Source of the DNA: DATJLY01 sp963773665
Lineage (GTDB): Bacteria > Pseudomonadota > Alphaproteobacteria > ATCC43930 > CGMCC-115725
Reading direction: 5' to 3'
Assembly: GCA_963773665.1 (NCBI GenBank)
Contig: CAVZBZ010000013.1
Coordinates: 496,001-560,000, forward strand
Length of the DNA: 64,000 nucleotides
Below the pieces are notes generated by a model, which was given only the letters and a program-made list of their open reading frames with translations, did no database searches and was not told the origin of the DNA. This document shows positions 45,972 through 57,020 of the stretch, one piece after another (position 1 is the first letter of the stretch; each line of letters starts with the position of its first letter). Position numbers and translations under genes: made by a program.

Positions 45972-47441
45972 CTAAGGCGCCGCGGCTCCGTCCCGGCCGA
46001 AAGTCTCGCCGAGGAAGTGCGAGCCGCCGTGCCGGTTGACGAGCAGCAGGACCTGGCCCTGCGCCACCGCAGTCTCGATGCGGCGCGATGCCTCCGCGGG
46101 CGAGCGCACGCTCTTGCGGTTGACCGAGACGATGATGTCGCCGGGCTCGAGGCCGAGAGTCGCGGCCGGGCTCGCGGGCCGCACGTCGGTGACGACGACG
46201 CCGTTGACCGAATGCGGCGGCGCAAGACGGTGGCGCAACTCGGGCGTCAGCGGCTGCAGGTCGAGGCCGAGCGTTCCCCCGCTTGGCGGCTCCGACGATC
46301 CGGCGCCTTCGCCGTCCGCCGCTGCGAGCGTTGGCGGCGCTGGCGCCGCTGCGACGATGGCAGGCATCGCCACGGTGCGGCCGCCGCGGCGCAGCAGCAG
46401 CATGACGCGCGAGCCGACCGGAGCTGCGCCGACGAGCCGCACCAGGTCGTGCGCGACCCGCACCGGGTGCGCGTCGACGGTCAGGATCACATCGCCCTGG
46501 TGCACGCCTGCGTGCGCCGCCGGACTGTCGGGCACGACATCGTCCACGAGCGCGCCGGCCGGATTGTCGGGATCGACGCCAAAACTTTTCGCGATGTTGG
46601 GCGTGACGTTCTGCAGATTGACGCCGAGCCAGCCGTGATCGACGCGGCCCTTGCGGCGCAGCTGCTCGACCACATCTTTCGCGAACGAGGCCGGGATCGC
46701 GAAACCGATGCCGACCGAGCCGCCCGAGGGCGAGAAGATCGCCGTGTTGATGCCGAGGACGCGCCCGTCGAGATCGAACGTCGGACCGCCCGAATTGCCG
46801 CGGTTGATGGGCGCGTCGATCTGCAGGAAGTCGTCGTAGGGACCGTCGTCGAGGCTGCGCCCGAGGCCCGAGACGATGCCCGCCGTCACGGTGCCGCCGA
46901 GGCCATAGGGATTGCCGACCGCGATCACCCAGTCGCCGACCTTGGCGCGCTCGCTGTCGGCCCAGCGCACCGCGGGCAGCGGCCGCGCCGTGTCGATCTT
47001 AAGAAGCGCGATGTCGGAGCCTTCGTCGCGCCCGACGATCGAAGCGCGATGGCGCGAATTGTCCTGCAAGATGACGGTGATGCGGCCGGCCGCTTCGACC
47101 AGATGTTCGTTCGTCACGATCAATCCCGCCGGATCGACGATGAAGCCCGAGCCGAGCGCGGTGCCGCGGCCCGTGGGACCCGGCGCGATATCGTCGGTCG
47201 GGCCGTGCCCGCCGCGATCGAGGAAGCGGCGCAGCAAACTGTCGAGCGTCCGGTCGCCGGTCTCGGGCACGCCCGAGCGGCGCATCTCGACCCTGACATT
47301 GACGACCGACGGCATGACGCGCTCGACCACGCCGCTGAGACTCGGCATCGCCGCCGCCGCCGGCCGCTCGGCGGCGTGCGCCGCCAGCGCCAGGAGGAAT
47401 GCCGCACCCGCCGCGCCGCCAATCGCACGGAGACGATTCAT
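45972..47441 (-). CDS. DegP/HtrA-type periplasmic serine protease
   Basis: Predicted 489 residues with signal peptide MNRLRAIGGAAGAAFLLALA. Catalytic triad: His in LIVTNEHLVEAAG, Asp in GSDIALLKIDT, Ser in NRGNSGGPTFDLDG. Two PDZ domains follow (about 280-365 and 400-480), with GDVILTVDAHPVR and GDIIVSVNRKSVRS. It acts in periplasmic protein quality control. It lies between moaD and moeA, an uncommon place. ATG 47441 gives a cleaner signal peptide than 47459. Confidence 0.94.
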   Translation of the reverse strand: MNRLRAIGGAAGAAFLLALAAHAAERPAAAAMPSLSGVVERVMPSVVNVRVEMRRSGVPETGDRTLDSLLRRFLDRGGHGPTDDIAPGPTGRGTALGSGFIVDPAGLIVTNEHLVEAAGRITVILQDNSRHRASIVGRDEGSDIALLKIDTARPLPAVRWADSERAKVGDWVIAVGNPYGLGGTVTAGIVSGLGRSLDDGPYDDFLQIDAPINRGNSGGPTFDLDGRVLGINTAIFSPSGGSVGIGFAIPASFAKDVVEQLRRKGRVDHGWLGVNLQNVTPNIAKSFGVDPDNPAGALVDDVVPDSPAAHAGVHQGDVILTVDAHPVRVAHDLVRLVGAAPVGSRVMLLLRRGGRTVAMPAIVAAAPAPPTLAAADGEGAGSSEPPSGGTLGLDLQPLTPELRHRLAPPHSVNGVVVTDVRPASPAATLGLEPGDIIVSVNRKSVRSPAEASRRIETAVAQGQVLLLVNRHGGSHFLGETFGRDGAAAP

Positions 47442-47539
47442 GCCCGCACTCCGAGACACCCTGCCTTTGCTAAGGGCGGCGGCGCCTCGAAGGTTCCTTC
47501 ACGGTTTCGCGGGTCAGGGTCGCACTATCGTGTACCGCA

Positions 47540-48796
47540 TCAGCCGAGCACCTCGCTGAACGGCAGGAAATCCACATCCATGCCCGGCGCGATTTCGCCG
47601 ACGCCCTCGGCGAGTGCCACGAGCCCGTCCGCAGCGACGAGCGAGGAGATGATGCCGGCGCCGTCGCGCGGGAATTTCTGCGCGGTCAGGCCGCCATCCG
47701 CGCCGCGCTCGAGCCGGGCGCGGAGATATTCCGCGCGACTCTTCTTCTTGGCATAGGCGAAGCCCGAGGTAACGCGGTAGAGCGTGGGTGCTACCTCGCG
47801 CGCGCCGGCGAGCCGCAGGATGAGCGGCCGCGCCAGCAGCAGGAACGTCACCATCACCGCGACCGGATTGCCGGGAAGGCCGATGAACGGCACGCCGCCC
47901 AATTGGCCCAATGCGACCGGCCGCCCGGGGCGGATGGCGAGGCGCCAGAAATAGAGACTGCCCTGCGCCTCGACCGCGGCCTTGACGTGGTCTTCCTCGC
48001 CCGTCGACATGCCGCCCGAGGTGACGACGAGATCGTGTCCGCGCGCCGCCTCGCCGAGCGCAGCGCGCACGGCTTCGGCGCGATCGGGCACGATGCCGAA
48101 ATCGCGCACCTCGCAGCCAAGCCCGCCGAGGAGCGCCATCAGTGCATAGCGGTTCGCGTCATAGATTGCGCCCGGCGGCAGCTGGGAGCCCGGCTCGCGC
48201 ACCTCGTCGCCGGTCGAAATGAGCGCCACGCGCAGCTTGCGATAGAGCGTGAGCGAGGTTTGGCCGAGCGCCGCGGCCAGCGCCACCTCCTGCGGCCGCA
48301 GCCGCGTTCCCGCCTCGAGCGCCGTCGCGCCTGCGCGCACATCCTCGCCGCGGCGGCGGCAGTTGGCGCCGCGCTTGATGCCGGGCGGCAGGCTGACGCT
48401 GCCTGCGCTCTCGCGGCAATCCTCCTGCATCAGCACGGTGTCGGGGCCGTCCGGCATCGGCGCGCCGGTGAAGATGCGGATCGCCTCGCCGCGCGCGCTC
48501 GCGCGGCCGAGCGGATGGCCCGCCGCGGCGCGGCCCGTCACCGGCAGGCTCACCGGCGCGTCGCCCGCTAGGTCGGCGAAGAACACGGCATAGCCGTCGA
48601 CCGCGGCATTGTCGTGCGGCGGCACGTCGAGCGATGCCACGAGCGGCGCCGCGAGGATGCGGCCCGCGGCCTCTTTGAGCGGCACGGTCTCGGTCGCGGG
48701 GAGCGGCAGGTTCATGTTGCGGATGCGCGCAAGCGCCTCCGCGGCCGGCATCAAGGTCCCGCCGAAAGCGAAGCAGTCATCGCTCAACTGCGCCAT
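47540..48796 (-). CDS. moeA: Molybdopterin molybdenumtransferase MoeA
   Basis: Predicted 418 residues. It inserts molybdate into adenylated molybdopterin. PLKEAAGRILAAPLVASLDV, PPHDNAAVDGYAVFFADL, RIFTGAPMPDGPDTVLMQED, TSGGMSTGEEDHVKAAV and FIGLPGNPVAVMVTFLLLAR are diagnostic. The start (MAQLSDDCFAFGG) overlaps the end of mobB by 20 bases. The next gene downstream is the DegP-type protease. Confidence 0.95.
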   Translation of the reverse strand: MAQLSDDCFAFGGTLMPAAEALARIRNMNLPLPATETVPLKEAAGRILAAPLVASLDVPPHDNAAVDGYAVFFADLAGDAPVSLPVTGRAAAGHPLGRASARGEAIRIFTGAPMPDGPDTVLMQEDCRESAGSVSLPPGIKRGANCRRRGEDVRAGATALEAGTRLRPQEVALAAALGQTSLTLYRKLRVALISTGDEVREPGSQLPPGAIYDANRYALMALLGGLGCEVRDFGIVPDRAEAVRAALGEAARGHDLVVTSGGMSTGEEDHVKAAVEAQGSLYFWRLAIRPGRPVALGQLGGVPFIGLPGNPVAVMVTFLLLARPLILRLAGAREVAPTLYRVTSGFAYAKKKSRAEYLRARLERGADGGLTAQKFPRDGAGIISSLVAADGLVALAEGVGEIAPGMDVDFLPFSEVLG

Positions 48797-49303
48797 GCAC
48801 GGCCTCGAGCCCGCAATGCGCGATGATGAAAGCGGCGATCGCGTCCGCGTCGGCAAGCGGCAGGAGCGGCAGCGGCGAGGCGCGGCAGCTTCGCGTCGCT
48901 CGCGAGCGCGACGATGTCGGGATCGTCGGGATAGAGGAGCGGCTTGCCCAGCGACGGCCGGTGCACTTCGAGCTTCGCGAACGAATCGCGCTTGAAGCCC
49001 TCGACGATGACGAGATCGACCGGGCTCATGTGACGCAGGAGGTCGGCCAGCACCGGCTCGGCCGCGCCGCGATGCTCGTGCATCAGCGCCCAGCGCGCGG
49101 ACGACGAGATCAGCACCTCGCTCGCCCCGGCCTGGCGGTGCTTGAAGCTGTCCTTGCCCGGCTGGTCGACGTCGAACTCGTGATGCGCGTGCTTCACGGT
49201 CGAGACGCTGACGCCGCGGCGGAGCAGCGCCGGGATGAGGCGGGTGACGAGCGTCGTCTTGCCGCTGCCGCTCCAGCCGGCGAGGCCGAAGACCTGGCGT
49301 CAC
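48777..49303 (-). CDS. mobB: Molybdopterin-guanine dinucleotide biosynthesis protein MobB, two frame breaks
   Basis: Joined product about 174 residues, the normal MobB size. The GTG at 49303 overlaps the pgsA TGA; removing one base near 49297 gives QVFGLAGWSGSGKTTLVTRL (Walker A). Then come STVKHAHHEFDVDQPGKDSF and PVDLVIVEGFKRD. A second extra base near 48873 interrupts PLLPLADADAIAAFI before the stop. MobB is a GTP-binding adapter for attaching nucleotide to molybdopterin. Without the two corrections no start codon precedes the P-loop in frame. Confidence 0.85.
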
Positions 49304-49896
49304 GAGGCGCCGCTTGGCTTGGCCGTCTTCAGCGTCGGCGTGTCGCCCTGGATATGGCCGAGCCCGGCGTGGAGATAGTCGTAGCCGGTCTTGACGGTGA
49401 GCCCGGCTGCGAGCCACAGCAGCGCCTCGCCGATCCAGCGCACCGGCAGGATCGCCGGACCCGCGTCGCCGACCAGGAGCACGCCGATCGCGACCATCTG
49501 GATGCCGGTCTTCCACTTGGCGAGGCTCGACACCGGCACGCGCACGCGCAGCTCGGCCAGATGCTCGCGCAGGCCCGACACCAGGATCTCGCGGCACAGG
49601 ATGACGAGCGCCGGCAGGATGGTCGGCGCCGAAAACCGCCGCTCGACGCCCAGCATGAACAGCGTCGTCGCGACCAGAAGCTTGTCGGCGATCGGATCGA
49701 GGAAGCGTCCGAGCTCCGACTGCTGGCTCCAGGCGCGCGCGAGCCGCCCGTCGAGCCAATCGGTGATCGCGGCCGCCGAGAACAGCACGCAGCCGAGCCA
49801 GGGGCCGGTCGGCGACACCATCCAGAAAGTCGCGATCACCAGCGGGATCGCGACGATGCGCGACAGGGTGAGGAGGTTGGGAAGCGTGGTCAGCAT
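49300..49896 (-). CDS. pgsA: CDP-diacylglycerol-glycerol-3-phosphate 3-phosphatidyltransferase
   Basis: Predicted 198 residues. CDP-alcohol phosphotransferase motif in AAITDWLDGRLARAWSQQSE then LGRFLDPIADKLL (D-x2-DG-x2-AR-x8-G-x3-D-x3-D). It starts MLTTLPNLLTLSRIVAIPLV and has several membrane spans. It makes phosphatidylglycerophosphate, a precursor of phosphatidylglycerol and cardiolipin. uvrC-pgsA is a conserved pair, here with 19 bases between them. Confidence 0.96.
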   Translation of the reverse strand: MLTTLPNLLTLSRIVAIPLVIATFWMVSPTGPWLGCVLFSAAAITDWLDGRLARAWSQQSELGRFLDPIADKLLVATTLFMLGVERRFSAPTILPALVILCREILVSGLREHLAELRVRVPVSSLAKWKTGIQMVAIGVLLVGDAGPAILPVRWIGEALLWLAAGLTVKTGYDYLHAGLGHIQGDTPTLKTAKPSGAS

Positions 49897-49915
49897 GTGC
49901 GGCGCCAACCCAAGT

Positions 49916-51874
49916 CTAGCCCTCGGCGTGGAAATGATCATAAACCTTTTTCGCGACCGTGCTGCTGATTCCTGCGACGCGCTCGAGATCGGCCAATCCG
50001 GCGCGCGAAACGCTGCGCGCCGAGCCGAAATGATGCAGCAGCGCACGCTTGCTCCGGGCGCCGATGCCGGCGATCTCGTCGAGCGGCGAGGCGCCGATCG
50101 CCTTCTGGCGCCGCGCGCGGTGCGTGCCGATGGCGAAACGATGCGCCTCGTCGCGCAGCCGCTGCAGGAAATAAAGCACCGGGTCTTTGGCATCGAGGCT
50201 GGTGGGCGAGCGCCCCGGCCGGAAGAAGCGCTCGCGCCCGGCATCGCGGTCGGGCCCCTTGGCGATGCCGACGAGCGGGATGTCGGCGATGCCGAGATCG
50301 GTCAGTACCTGCTCCGCCGCCGAGACCTGCCCGGCCCCGCCGTCGATCAGGATGAGGTCGGGCCAGGAGCCGCGTTCGCGCTCCGGGTCCTCCTTGAGCG
50401 CGCGGGGAAAGCGCCGTTGGAGCACTTCGCGCATCATCGCGTAATCGTCGCCGCCCGCAACCGCCCCCGCCCCTGCGGGGAGAGGGGCAGGGTGAGGGGG
50501 CGTCGCGTTACCGCGGATATTGAACTTGCGGTAGGCGTTTTTGACGAACCCCTCGGGTCCGGCGACGATCATGGCGCCGACCGGATGGCTGCCCTGGATG
50601 TGGCTGTTGTCGTAGACCTCGATGCGCTGCGGCGGCGCGTCGAGGCCAAAAGCCTGGGCCACGCCCTCGAGGAGGCGATGCTGGGTCGAGGTCTCGGCGA
50701 GCTTGCGCGCCAGCGCCTCGCGCGCGTTGACAAGCGCGTGCTCGACGAGCTTGCGCTTGTCGCCGCGCTGCGGCGTCAAAAGCTCGACCTTGCGCCCGGC
50801 GCGGCTCGACAGCGCCTCGGCCAGGAGATCGCGGTCGGACGGCACGTCGCTCGTCAGCACCAGGGGCGGCACCGGCTTGCTGTCGTAGAACTGGCCGATG
50901 AACGAGGCCAACACCGCCTCGACGCCGAGCTGGCGGTCGTGGCTCGGGAAATAGGCGCGGTTGCCCCAGTTCTGGCCGCCGCGGAAGAAGAACACCTGGA
51001 TCGAGGTGTGGCCGCCGGCCTGGTGCGCGGCGATCACGTCGGCGTCGCCCAGGCTTTCGACATTGATGTCCTGCCGTCCCTGGACCTGCGTCAGCGCGCG
51101 GATGCGGTCGCGCAGCAGCGCCGCGCTCTCGAACTGAAGCTCCTCGGACAGCTCCTGCATGCGCAGCGCCAGATGCTCCTGCACCTCCTTGCTGCGCCCG
51201 GAAAGAAAGGCGCGCGCCTCGTCCACGAGCTTCGCATAGCCCGCCTTGTCGATGCGGCCGACGCACGGCGCGCTGCAGCGCTTGATCTGGTACAGCAGGC
51301 ACGGCCGCGTCCGGCCCTGGAACATGCTGTCGCTGCACGAGCGCAACAGGAACGCGCGCTGCAACGCGATCAGCGTGCGGTTGACCGCGCCGGCATTGGC
51401 GAACGGGCCGAAATAGTCGCCGTCGTCATTGCGCGCGCCGCGGTGCTTCGTAATGCGCGGGAAGTCGTGGCCGCCGGTCAGGTGGATGTAGGGGAACGAC
51501 TTGTCGTCGCGCAGCAGCACGTTGTAGCGCGGCATGAGGCGCTTGATGAGATTGCACTCGAGCAGCAGCGCCTCGACCTCGGTATGGGTCAGCACGACTT
51601 CGAGCGCATTCGTCTCGGCCACCATGCGCCGCAGCCGGTTCGAGAGATTGGCGAGGTGCGTGTAGTTGGCGACGCGCGCCTTCAGATTGCGCGCCTTGCC
51701 GACATAGAGCGCATCGCCCTTATCGTTCAGCATGCGATAGACGCCCGGCCCCGGCGGCAACGAGCGCAGCGCGTCGCGGATTACCGCGATGCCGCGCGCG
51801 AGCCCGGTGCCGGGCGCGGCGTCGGCCGCATCCTCGACGATCTCGATTTCGGCGCCGTTTTCGCGCTCGTCCAT
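49916..51874 (-). CDS. uvrC: Excinuclease ABC subunit C
   Basis: Predicted 652 residues. GIY-YIG nuclease domain (PPGPGVYRMLNDKGDALYVG, KARNLKARVANYTHL), the Cys-containing stretch RTRPCLLYQIKRCSAPCVG, the UVR motif (ELSEELQFESAALLRDRIRA), the C-terminal RNase H-like nuclease (VEVYDNSHIQGSHPVGAMIV-like: IEVYDNSHIQG) and helix-hairpin-helix repeats. It makes both incisions in nucleotide excision repair with UvrA and UvrB. Between YRKFNIRGN and GDDYAMMREVLQRRF the protein has about 18 extra residues encoded by a palindromic repeat. uvrB lies just upstream at 53-55 kb. Confidence 0.95.
   Translation of the reverse strand: MDERENGAEIEIVEDAADAAPGTGLARGIAVIRDALRSLPPGPGVYRMLNDKGDALYVGKARNLKARVANYTHLANLSNRLRRMVAETNALEVVLTHTEVEALLLECNLIKRLMPRYNVLLRDDKSFPYIHLTGGHDFPRITKHRGARNDDGDYFGPFANAGAVNRTLIALQRAFLLRSCSDSMFQGRTRPCLLYQIKRCSAPCVGRIDKAGYAKLVDEARAFLSGRSKEVQEHLALRMQELSEELQFESAALLRDRIRALTQVQGRQDINVESLGDADVIAAHQAGGHTSIQVFFFRGGQNWGNRAYFPSHDRQLGVEAVLASFIGQFYDSKPVPPLVLTSDVPSDRDLLAEALSSRAGRKVELLTPQRGDKRKLVEHALVNAREALARKLAETSTQHRLLEGVAQAFGLDAPPQRIEVYDNSHIQGSHPVGAMIVAGPEGFVKNAYRKFNIRGNATPPHPAPLPAGAGAVAGGDDYAMMREVLQRRFPRALKEDPERERGSWPDLILIDGGAGQVSAAEQVLTDLGIADIPLVGIAKGPDRDAGRERFFRPGRSPTSLDAKDPVLYFLQRLRDEAHRFAIGTHRARRQKAIGASPLDEIAGIGARSKRALLHHFGSARSVSRAGLADLERVAGISSTVAKKVYDHFHAEG
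50463..50501. repeat. Palindromic repeat inserted in frame inside uvrC
   Basis: The element GCCCCCGCCCCTGCGGGGAG then AGGGGCAGGGTGAGGGGGC belongs to the same CCCCCTCACCC family as the intergenic copy at 21982. On the uvrC strand it is translated as ATPPHPAPLPAGAGAVAG. It keeps the frame and falls in a loop between conserved blocks of UvrC, as with the palindromic elements known inside Rickettsia genes. Confidence 0.7.
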
Positions 51875-52215
51875 AGCGTGTCACTTGGCGCGCGTGCCGG
51901 TTTCCGTCAATGACCTCGGCGCGGGCGGCCGAATATCCACGGAAGCGGTGGATAAGCTTGTTGGCAAGCAGCCCCTGCGACCGTCCGCCGCACGCCAATC
52001 CGCCGATTTTCCGGCTTTGCCTAAAGTTTATGCAAAAAGTGCAACATCCTGATGTTATTAGATAAATTCATGACAGACTGTAAACGAAGGGTAACATGCG
52101 GTTAATGCTAGCGCCCGCACCACGGTTTCAAGCCTAGGGCCGCCTCCTGTTGACAACTGCGAGTCGCGGAAATTCCGGAAAGCGCGCGCGCTGTCGAGGC
52201 TTAGCGGCCATTGCC
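51875..52215. other. 341-base gap upstream of uvrC; AT-richer than surroundings
   Basis: No ORF is convincing here. The stretch around 52020-52110 is clearly AT-rich for this genome (ATGTTATTAGATAAATTCAT) and probably holds the uvrC promoter on the minus strand; TTGCAC at about 52042 and nearby A/T-rich hexamers are candidates. An inverted pair of TATCCAC sequences lies at 51934-51954. No hairpin terminator for the uvrB-dehydrogenase transcript is evident. Confidence 0.5.
51934..51954. promoter_or_regulatory. Inverted TATCCAC pair (DnaA-box-like)
   Basis: TATCCAC-GGAAGCG-GTGGATA is a perfect 7-base inverted repeat with a 7-base spacer. Each arm matches the core of a DnaA box (TTATCCACA); the right arm read in reverse gives TTATCCACC. 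It lies upstream of uvrC. A binding site for DnaA or another regulator is possible; function is inference. Confidence 0.35.
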
Positions 52216-52991
52216 TCACTCGGAAGGAGAACCGCCGCCGGCGGCCGCCCAGAGCAGATGCTGGCCGCCGTCGAGGGCGATCATCTGCCCGGTCATGGCC
52301 GGCGATCGCCAGGATGAAGCGCGCCGCTGCCGCGATTTCCTCGGGCGTGGTGCCGCGGCCCAAGCGGCATGGCGGTCGCACTGGCGGCGGAACTGCTCCT
52401 CGCTTTGCCGCGGGCTCGGCAGGGTCGGGCCGGGGCCGATGCCGTTGACGCGGATGCGCGGCGCAAGCGCCAGCGCCATGGTGCGCGTCAGCGTCCACAG
52501 TCCCGCCTTGCTCAGCGTGTAGGAGACGAAGTGGGGCGTCAGGTTCCACACCCGCTCGTCGAGGATGTTGACGATGGCGCCGGCGCACTCCGCCGGCAGC
52601 TGCCGCGCGAATTCCTGCATCAGCACGAAGGGCGCGCGCAGATTGGTCTCGATGTGCCGGTCCCAGCTTGCGCGCGTCACGCCGAGCGCCTCGTCGCGCT
52701 CGAACACCGAGGCGTTGTTGACGAGCGCGCCCAGGGGGCCGAGCGCGTCGCCGGCGCGGCGCACGAGCGTTTCGAGCTCGTCCTCGCGCGTGAGATCGGC
52801 TGCGAGCGCCACAGCGCGCCCGCCGCTCCGCGTTATTTCCGCAACGAGACCGTCGGCCGCCTTGCGCGAGCTGTGGTGATGCACCGCGACCGCCCAGCCG
52901 TCGGCGGCAAGGGTCATGGCGATGGCGCGGCCGATGCGCTGCGCCGCCCCGGTGACGAGCGCCGCGCGCGGCATGGGGCGCGTAGTTTCGC

Positions 52992-52995
<4 letters not shown>
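52216..52995 (-). CDS. Short-chain dehydrogenase/reductase (pteridine-reductase/FolM-like), three frame breaks
   Basis: Joined product about 258 residues. NAD(P)-binding AALVTGAAQRIGRAIAMTLA, AVAVHHHSSRKAAD, LVNNASVFERD, and the catalytic Tyr-Lys region in VSYTLSKAGLWTLTRTMAL are clear. The TGAAQRIG and HHHSS segments resemble dihydromonapterin or pteridine reductases. Extra bases near 52371 and 52361 move the frame twice through the LGRGTTPEEIAAAARFILA block, and a third near 52305 returns it to the original frame for MTGQMIALDGGQHLLW. GTG 52995 overlaps the uvrB stop; ATG 52974 is an alternative. Confidence 0.85.
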
Positions 52996-55128
<2,133 letters not shown>

Positions 55129-55203
55129 GGCGTCAAGATAAGGCCGGCGCTCCGAACTCGCCAGACGATCAGGGGGCTTGAAACGCGAAGCCTAGGGGAC
55201 TAG

Positions 55204-55220
55204 ATTGTAATAATTCTAAT
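55204..55220 (+). promoter_or_regulatory. Fur-family (PerR/Irr-like) box upstream of dps
   Basis: TTGTAAT-A-ATTCTAA (55205-55219) has the 7-1-7 form of PerR and related Fur-family boxes (TTATAAT-N-ATTATAA, two mismatches), 25 bases before the dps start. It is flanked by TAGATT repeats at 55201 and 55222, 21 bases apart. The region is strikingly AT-rich for this genome. Iron- or peroxide-dependent control of dps is an inference. Confidence 0.45.
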
Positions 55221-55243
55221 ATAGATTTTGAGGGAGCCCCAGC

Positions 55244-55732
55244 ATGAAGACCTATCTGACGCGTAACGACCTCTCCGGCAACGCCAAGTCGGTGTCGATC
55301 CGCATCCTCAACGCGCGGCTCGCCGATTCGATCGATCTTGCGCTGCTGACGAAGCAGGCGCACTGGAACATCAAGGGGCCGCAATTCATCGCGCTGCACG
55401 AGATGATCGACGGCTTCCGCACCGAGGTCGACGGCCATGTCGACACCATGGCGGAGCGCGTCGTGCAGCTCGGCGGCACCGCGCACGGCACGACGCACGA
55501 GGTGGCGAAGGCGACGACGCTCGCGCCCTATCCGACCGACATTGCGGCCTCGAAGGATCATCTCGTGGCGCTCATTGAGCGCTATGCCAAGGTCGCGGCC
55601 TCGGTCCGCGCCGGGATCGCCGAGACCGGCGAGGCGGGCGATGCCGATACGGCCGATCTTCTCACGGCCTATTCCCGCGCCCTCGACAAGGCGCTGTGGT
55701 TCCTGGAGGCGCACGTCCAGTCGCCTGACTGA
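55244..55732 (+). CDS. dps: Dps ferritin-like DNA-protection protein
   Basis: Predicted 162 residues. The Dps ferroxidase site spans two subunits: His and Asp in KQAHWNIKGPQFIALHEMID and the acid pair in FRTEVDGHVDTMAERVVQLG. It stores iron and protects DNA from peroxide. A ribosome site GAGGGAG lies 8 bases before the ATG, and a Fur-family-like box just upstream. Followed by a hairpin and an aminotransferase gene on the same strand. Confidence 0.95.
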   Translation: MKTYLTRNDLSGNAKSVSIRILNARLADSIDLALLTKQAHWNIKGPQFIALHEMIDGFRTEVDGHVDTMAERVVQLGGTAHGTTHEVAKATTLAPYPTDIAASKDHLVALIERYAKVAASVRAGIAETGEAGDADTADLLTAYSRALDKALWFLEAHVQSPD

Positions 55733-55765
55733 GGACGCGAAGCGAGTCGATGTTGCGCTGCAACA

Positions 55766-55791
55766 AGGGCCGCACTAGGGTACGCGGCCCT
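55766..55791 (+). terminator. Hairpin between dps and the aminotransferase gene
   Basis: Perfect 8-base arms AGGGCCGC and GCGGCCCT with a 10-base loop, 33 bases after the dps stop. No U-run follows (AAACTTCC), so termination would be weak or factor-dependent. Confidence 0.4.
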
Positions 55792-55808
55792 AAACTTCCG
55801 AGCGTGCC

Positions 55809-57013
55809 ATGTCCTTCATCGCCGAACGGCTGCAGCGCATCAAGCCCTCGCCGACGATCTTCATCTCGAACAAGGCATTGGCCCTCAAGGCCGAGGGCCG
55901 CGACGTCATCGGCCTTGCCGCCGGCGAGCCCGACATGGACACGCCGCAGAACATCAAGGACGCGGCGAAGCGTGCGATCGACCGCGGCGACACGAAATAC
56001 ACCCAGGTCGACGGCACGCCCGAGCTGAAGAAGGCCGTCTGCGCCAAGTTCAAGCGCGAGAACGGCCTCGACTACGCGCCCGATCAGATCAGCGTCGGCA
56101 CCGGCGGCAAGCAGGTGCTGTTCAACGCGCTGCTCGTCGACCGTCAATCCCGGCGACGAGGTGATCGTGCCGGCGCCCTATTGGGTCTCGTATCCCGACA
56201 TCGTCGTGCTGTGCGAGGGCACGCCGGTGGCCGTGACCTGCCCGCAGAACAACGGCTTCAAGCTCCGGCCCGAGGACCTCGAGGCCGCGATCACGGCCAA
56301 GACCAAGTGGCTCATCCTCAACTCGCCGTCGAACCCGACCGGCGCCGCCTATACGCGCGACGAGCTCGCGGCGCTCGCCGAGGTGCTGCTGCGCCACCCG
56401 AACGTCTGGGTGCTGGCCGACGACATGTACGAGCACCTCGTCTATGACGATTTCGTCTTCACCAGCATCGCCCAGGTCGAGCCGAAGCTCTATCCGCGCA
56501 CGCTCACCTTGAACGGCGTGTCGAAGGCCTATTGCATGACCGGCTGGCGCATCGGCTATGCCGGCGGGCCCGAGCGAGCTGATCAAGGCGATGGCGGCCT
56601 TGCAGTCGCAATCGACCACCAATCCCAGCTCGATCAGCCAGGCCGCCGCGGTCGAGGCGCTGAACGGCACGCAGGACTTCATCCCGAAGAACGCCGCCAT
56701 CTTCAAGGAGCGGCGCGACCTCGTGGTGGCGCTGCTCAATCGCTGCAAGGGCGTCCATTGCCCGACGCCGTCCGGCGCGTTCTACGTCTATCCGTCGTGC
56801 GCCGGTGCCATCGGGCGGCGCGCGCCCGGTGGCAAGACGATCGAGACGGATATGGATTTCTGCGCCTATCTGCTCGATGCCGAAGGCGTCGCGGTGGTGC
56901 CCGGCACGGCGTTCGGATTGGCGCCGCATTTCCGCATCTCCTACGCCACCTCGACATCCGAGCTGCGCGACGCCTGCACCCGCATCGCACGAGCCTGCGA
57001 GCGGCTGGAGTAG
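55809..57013 (+). CDS. Aspartate-type aminotransferase (class I, PLP), two frame breaks
   Basis: Joined product exactly 400 residues, the usual size. LQRIKPSPTIFISNKALALK and GLAAGEPDMDTPQNIKDAAK begin it. After an extra base near 56136 the frame continues TVNPGDEVIVPAPYWVSYPD, LNSPSNPTGAAYTRDEL, and the PLP lysine in LNGVSKAYCMTGWRIGYAGG. After another near 56573 it continues ELIKAMAALQSQSTTNPSSI to APHFRISYATSTSELRDA (carboxylate-binding Arg). It transfers amino groups between aspartate and 2-oxoglutarate, and related enzymes also use prephenate. Confidence 0.93.
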
Positions 57014-57020
57014 GCAGTTC

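Noticed and set aside
51875..52215. Chromosomal replication origin
   Set aside because: Only one pair of DnaA-like boxes and a modest AT-rich stretch; no dnaA, hemE, parAB or gidA genes nearby.
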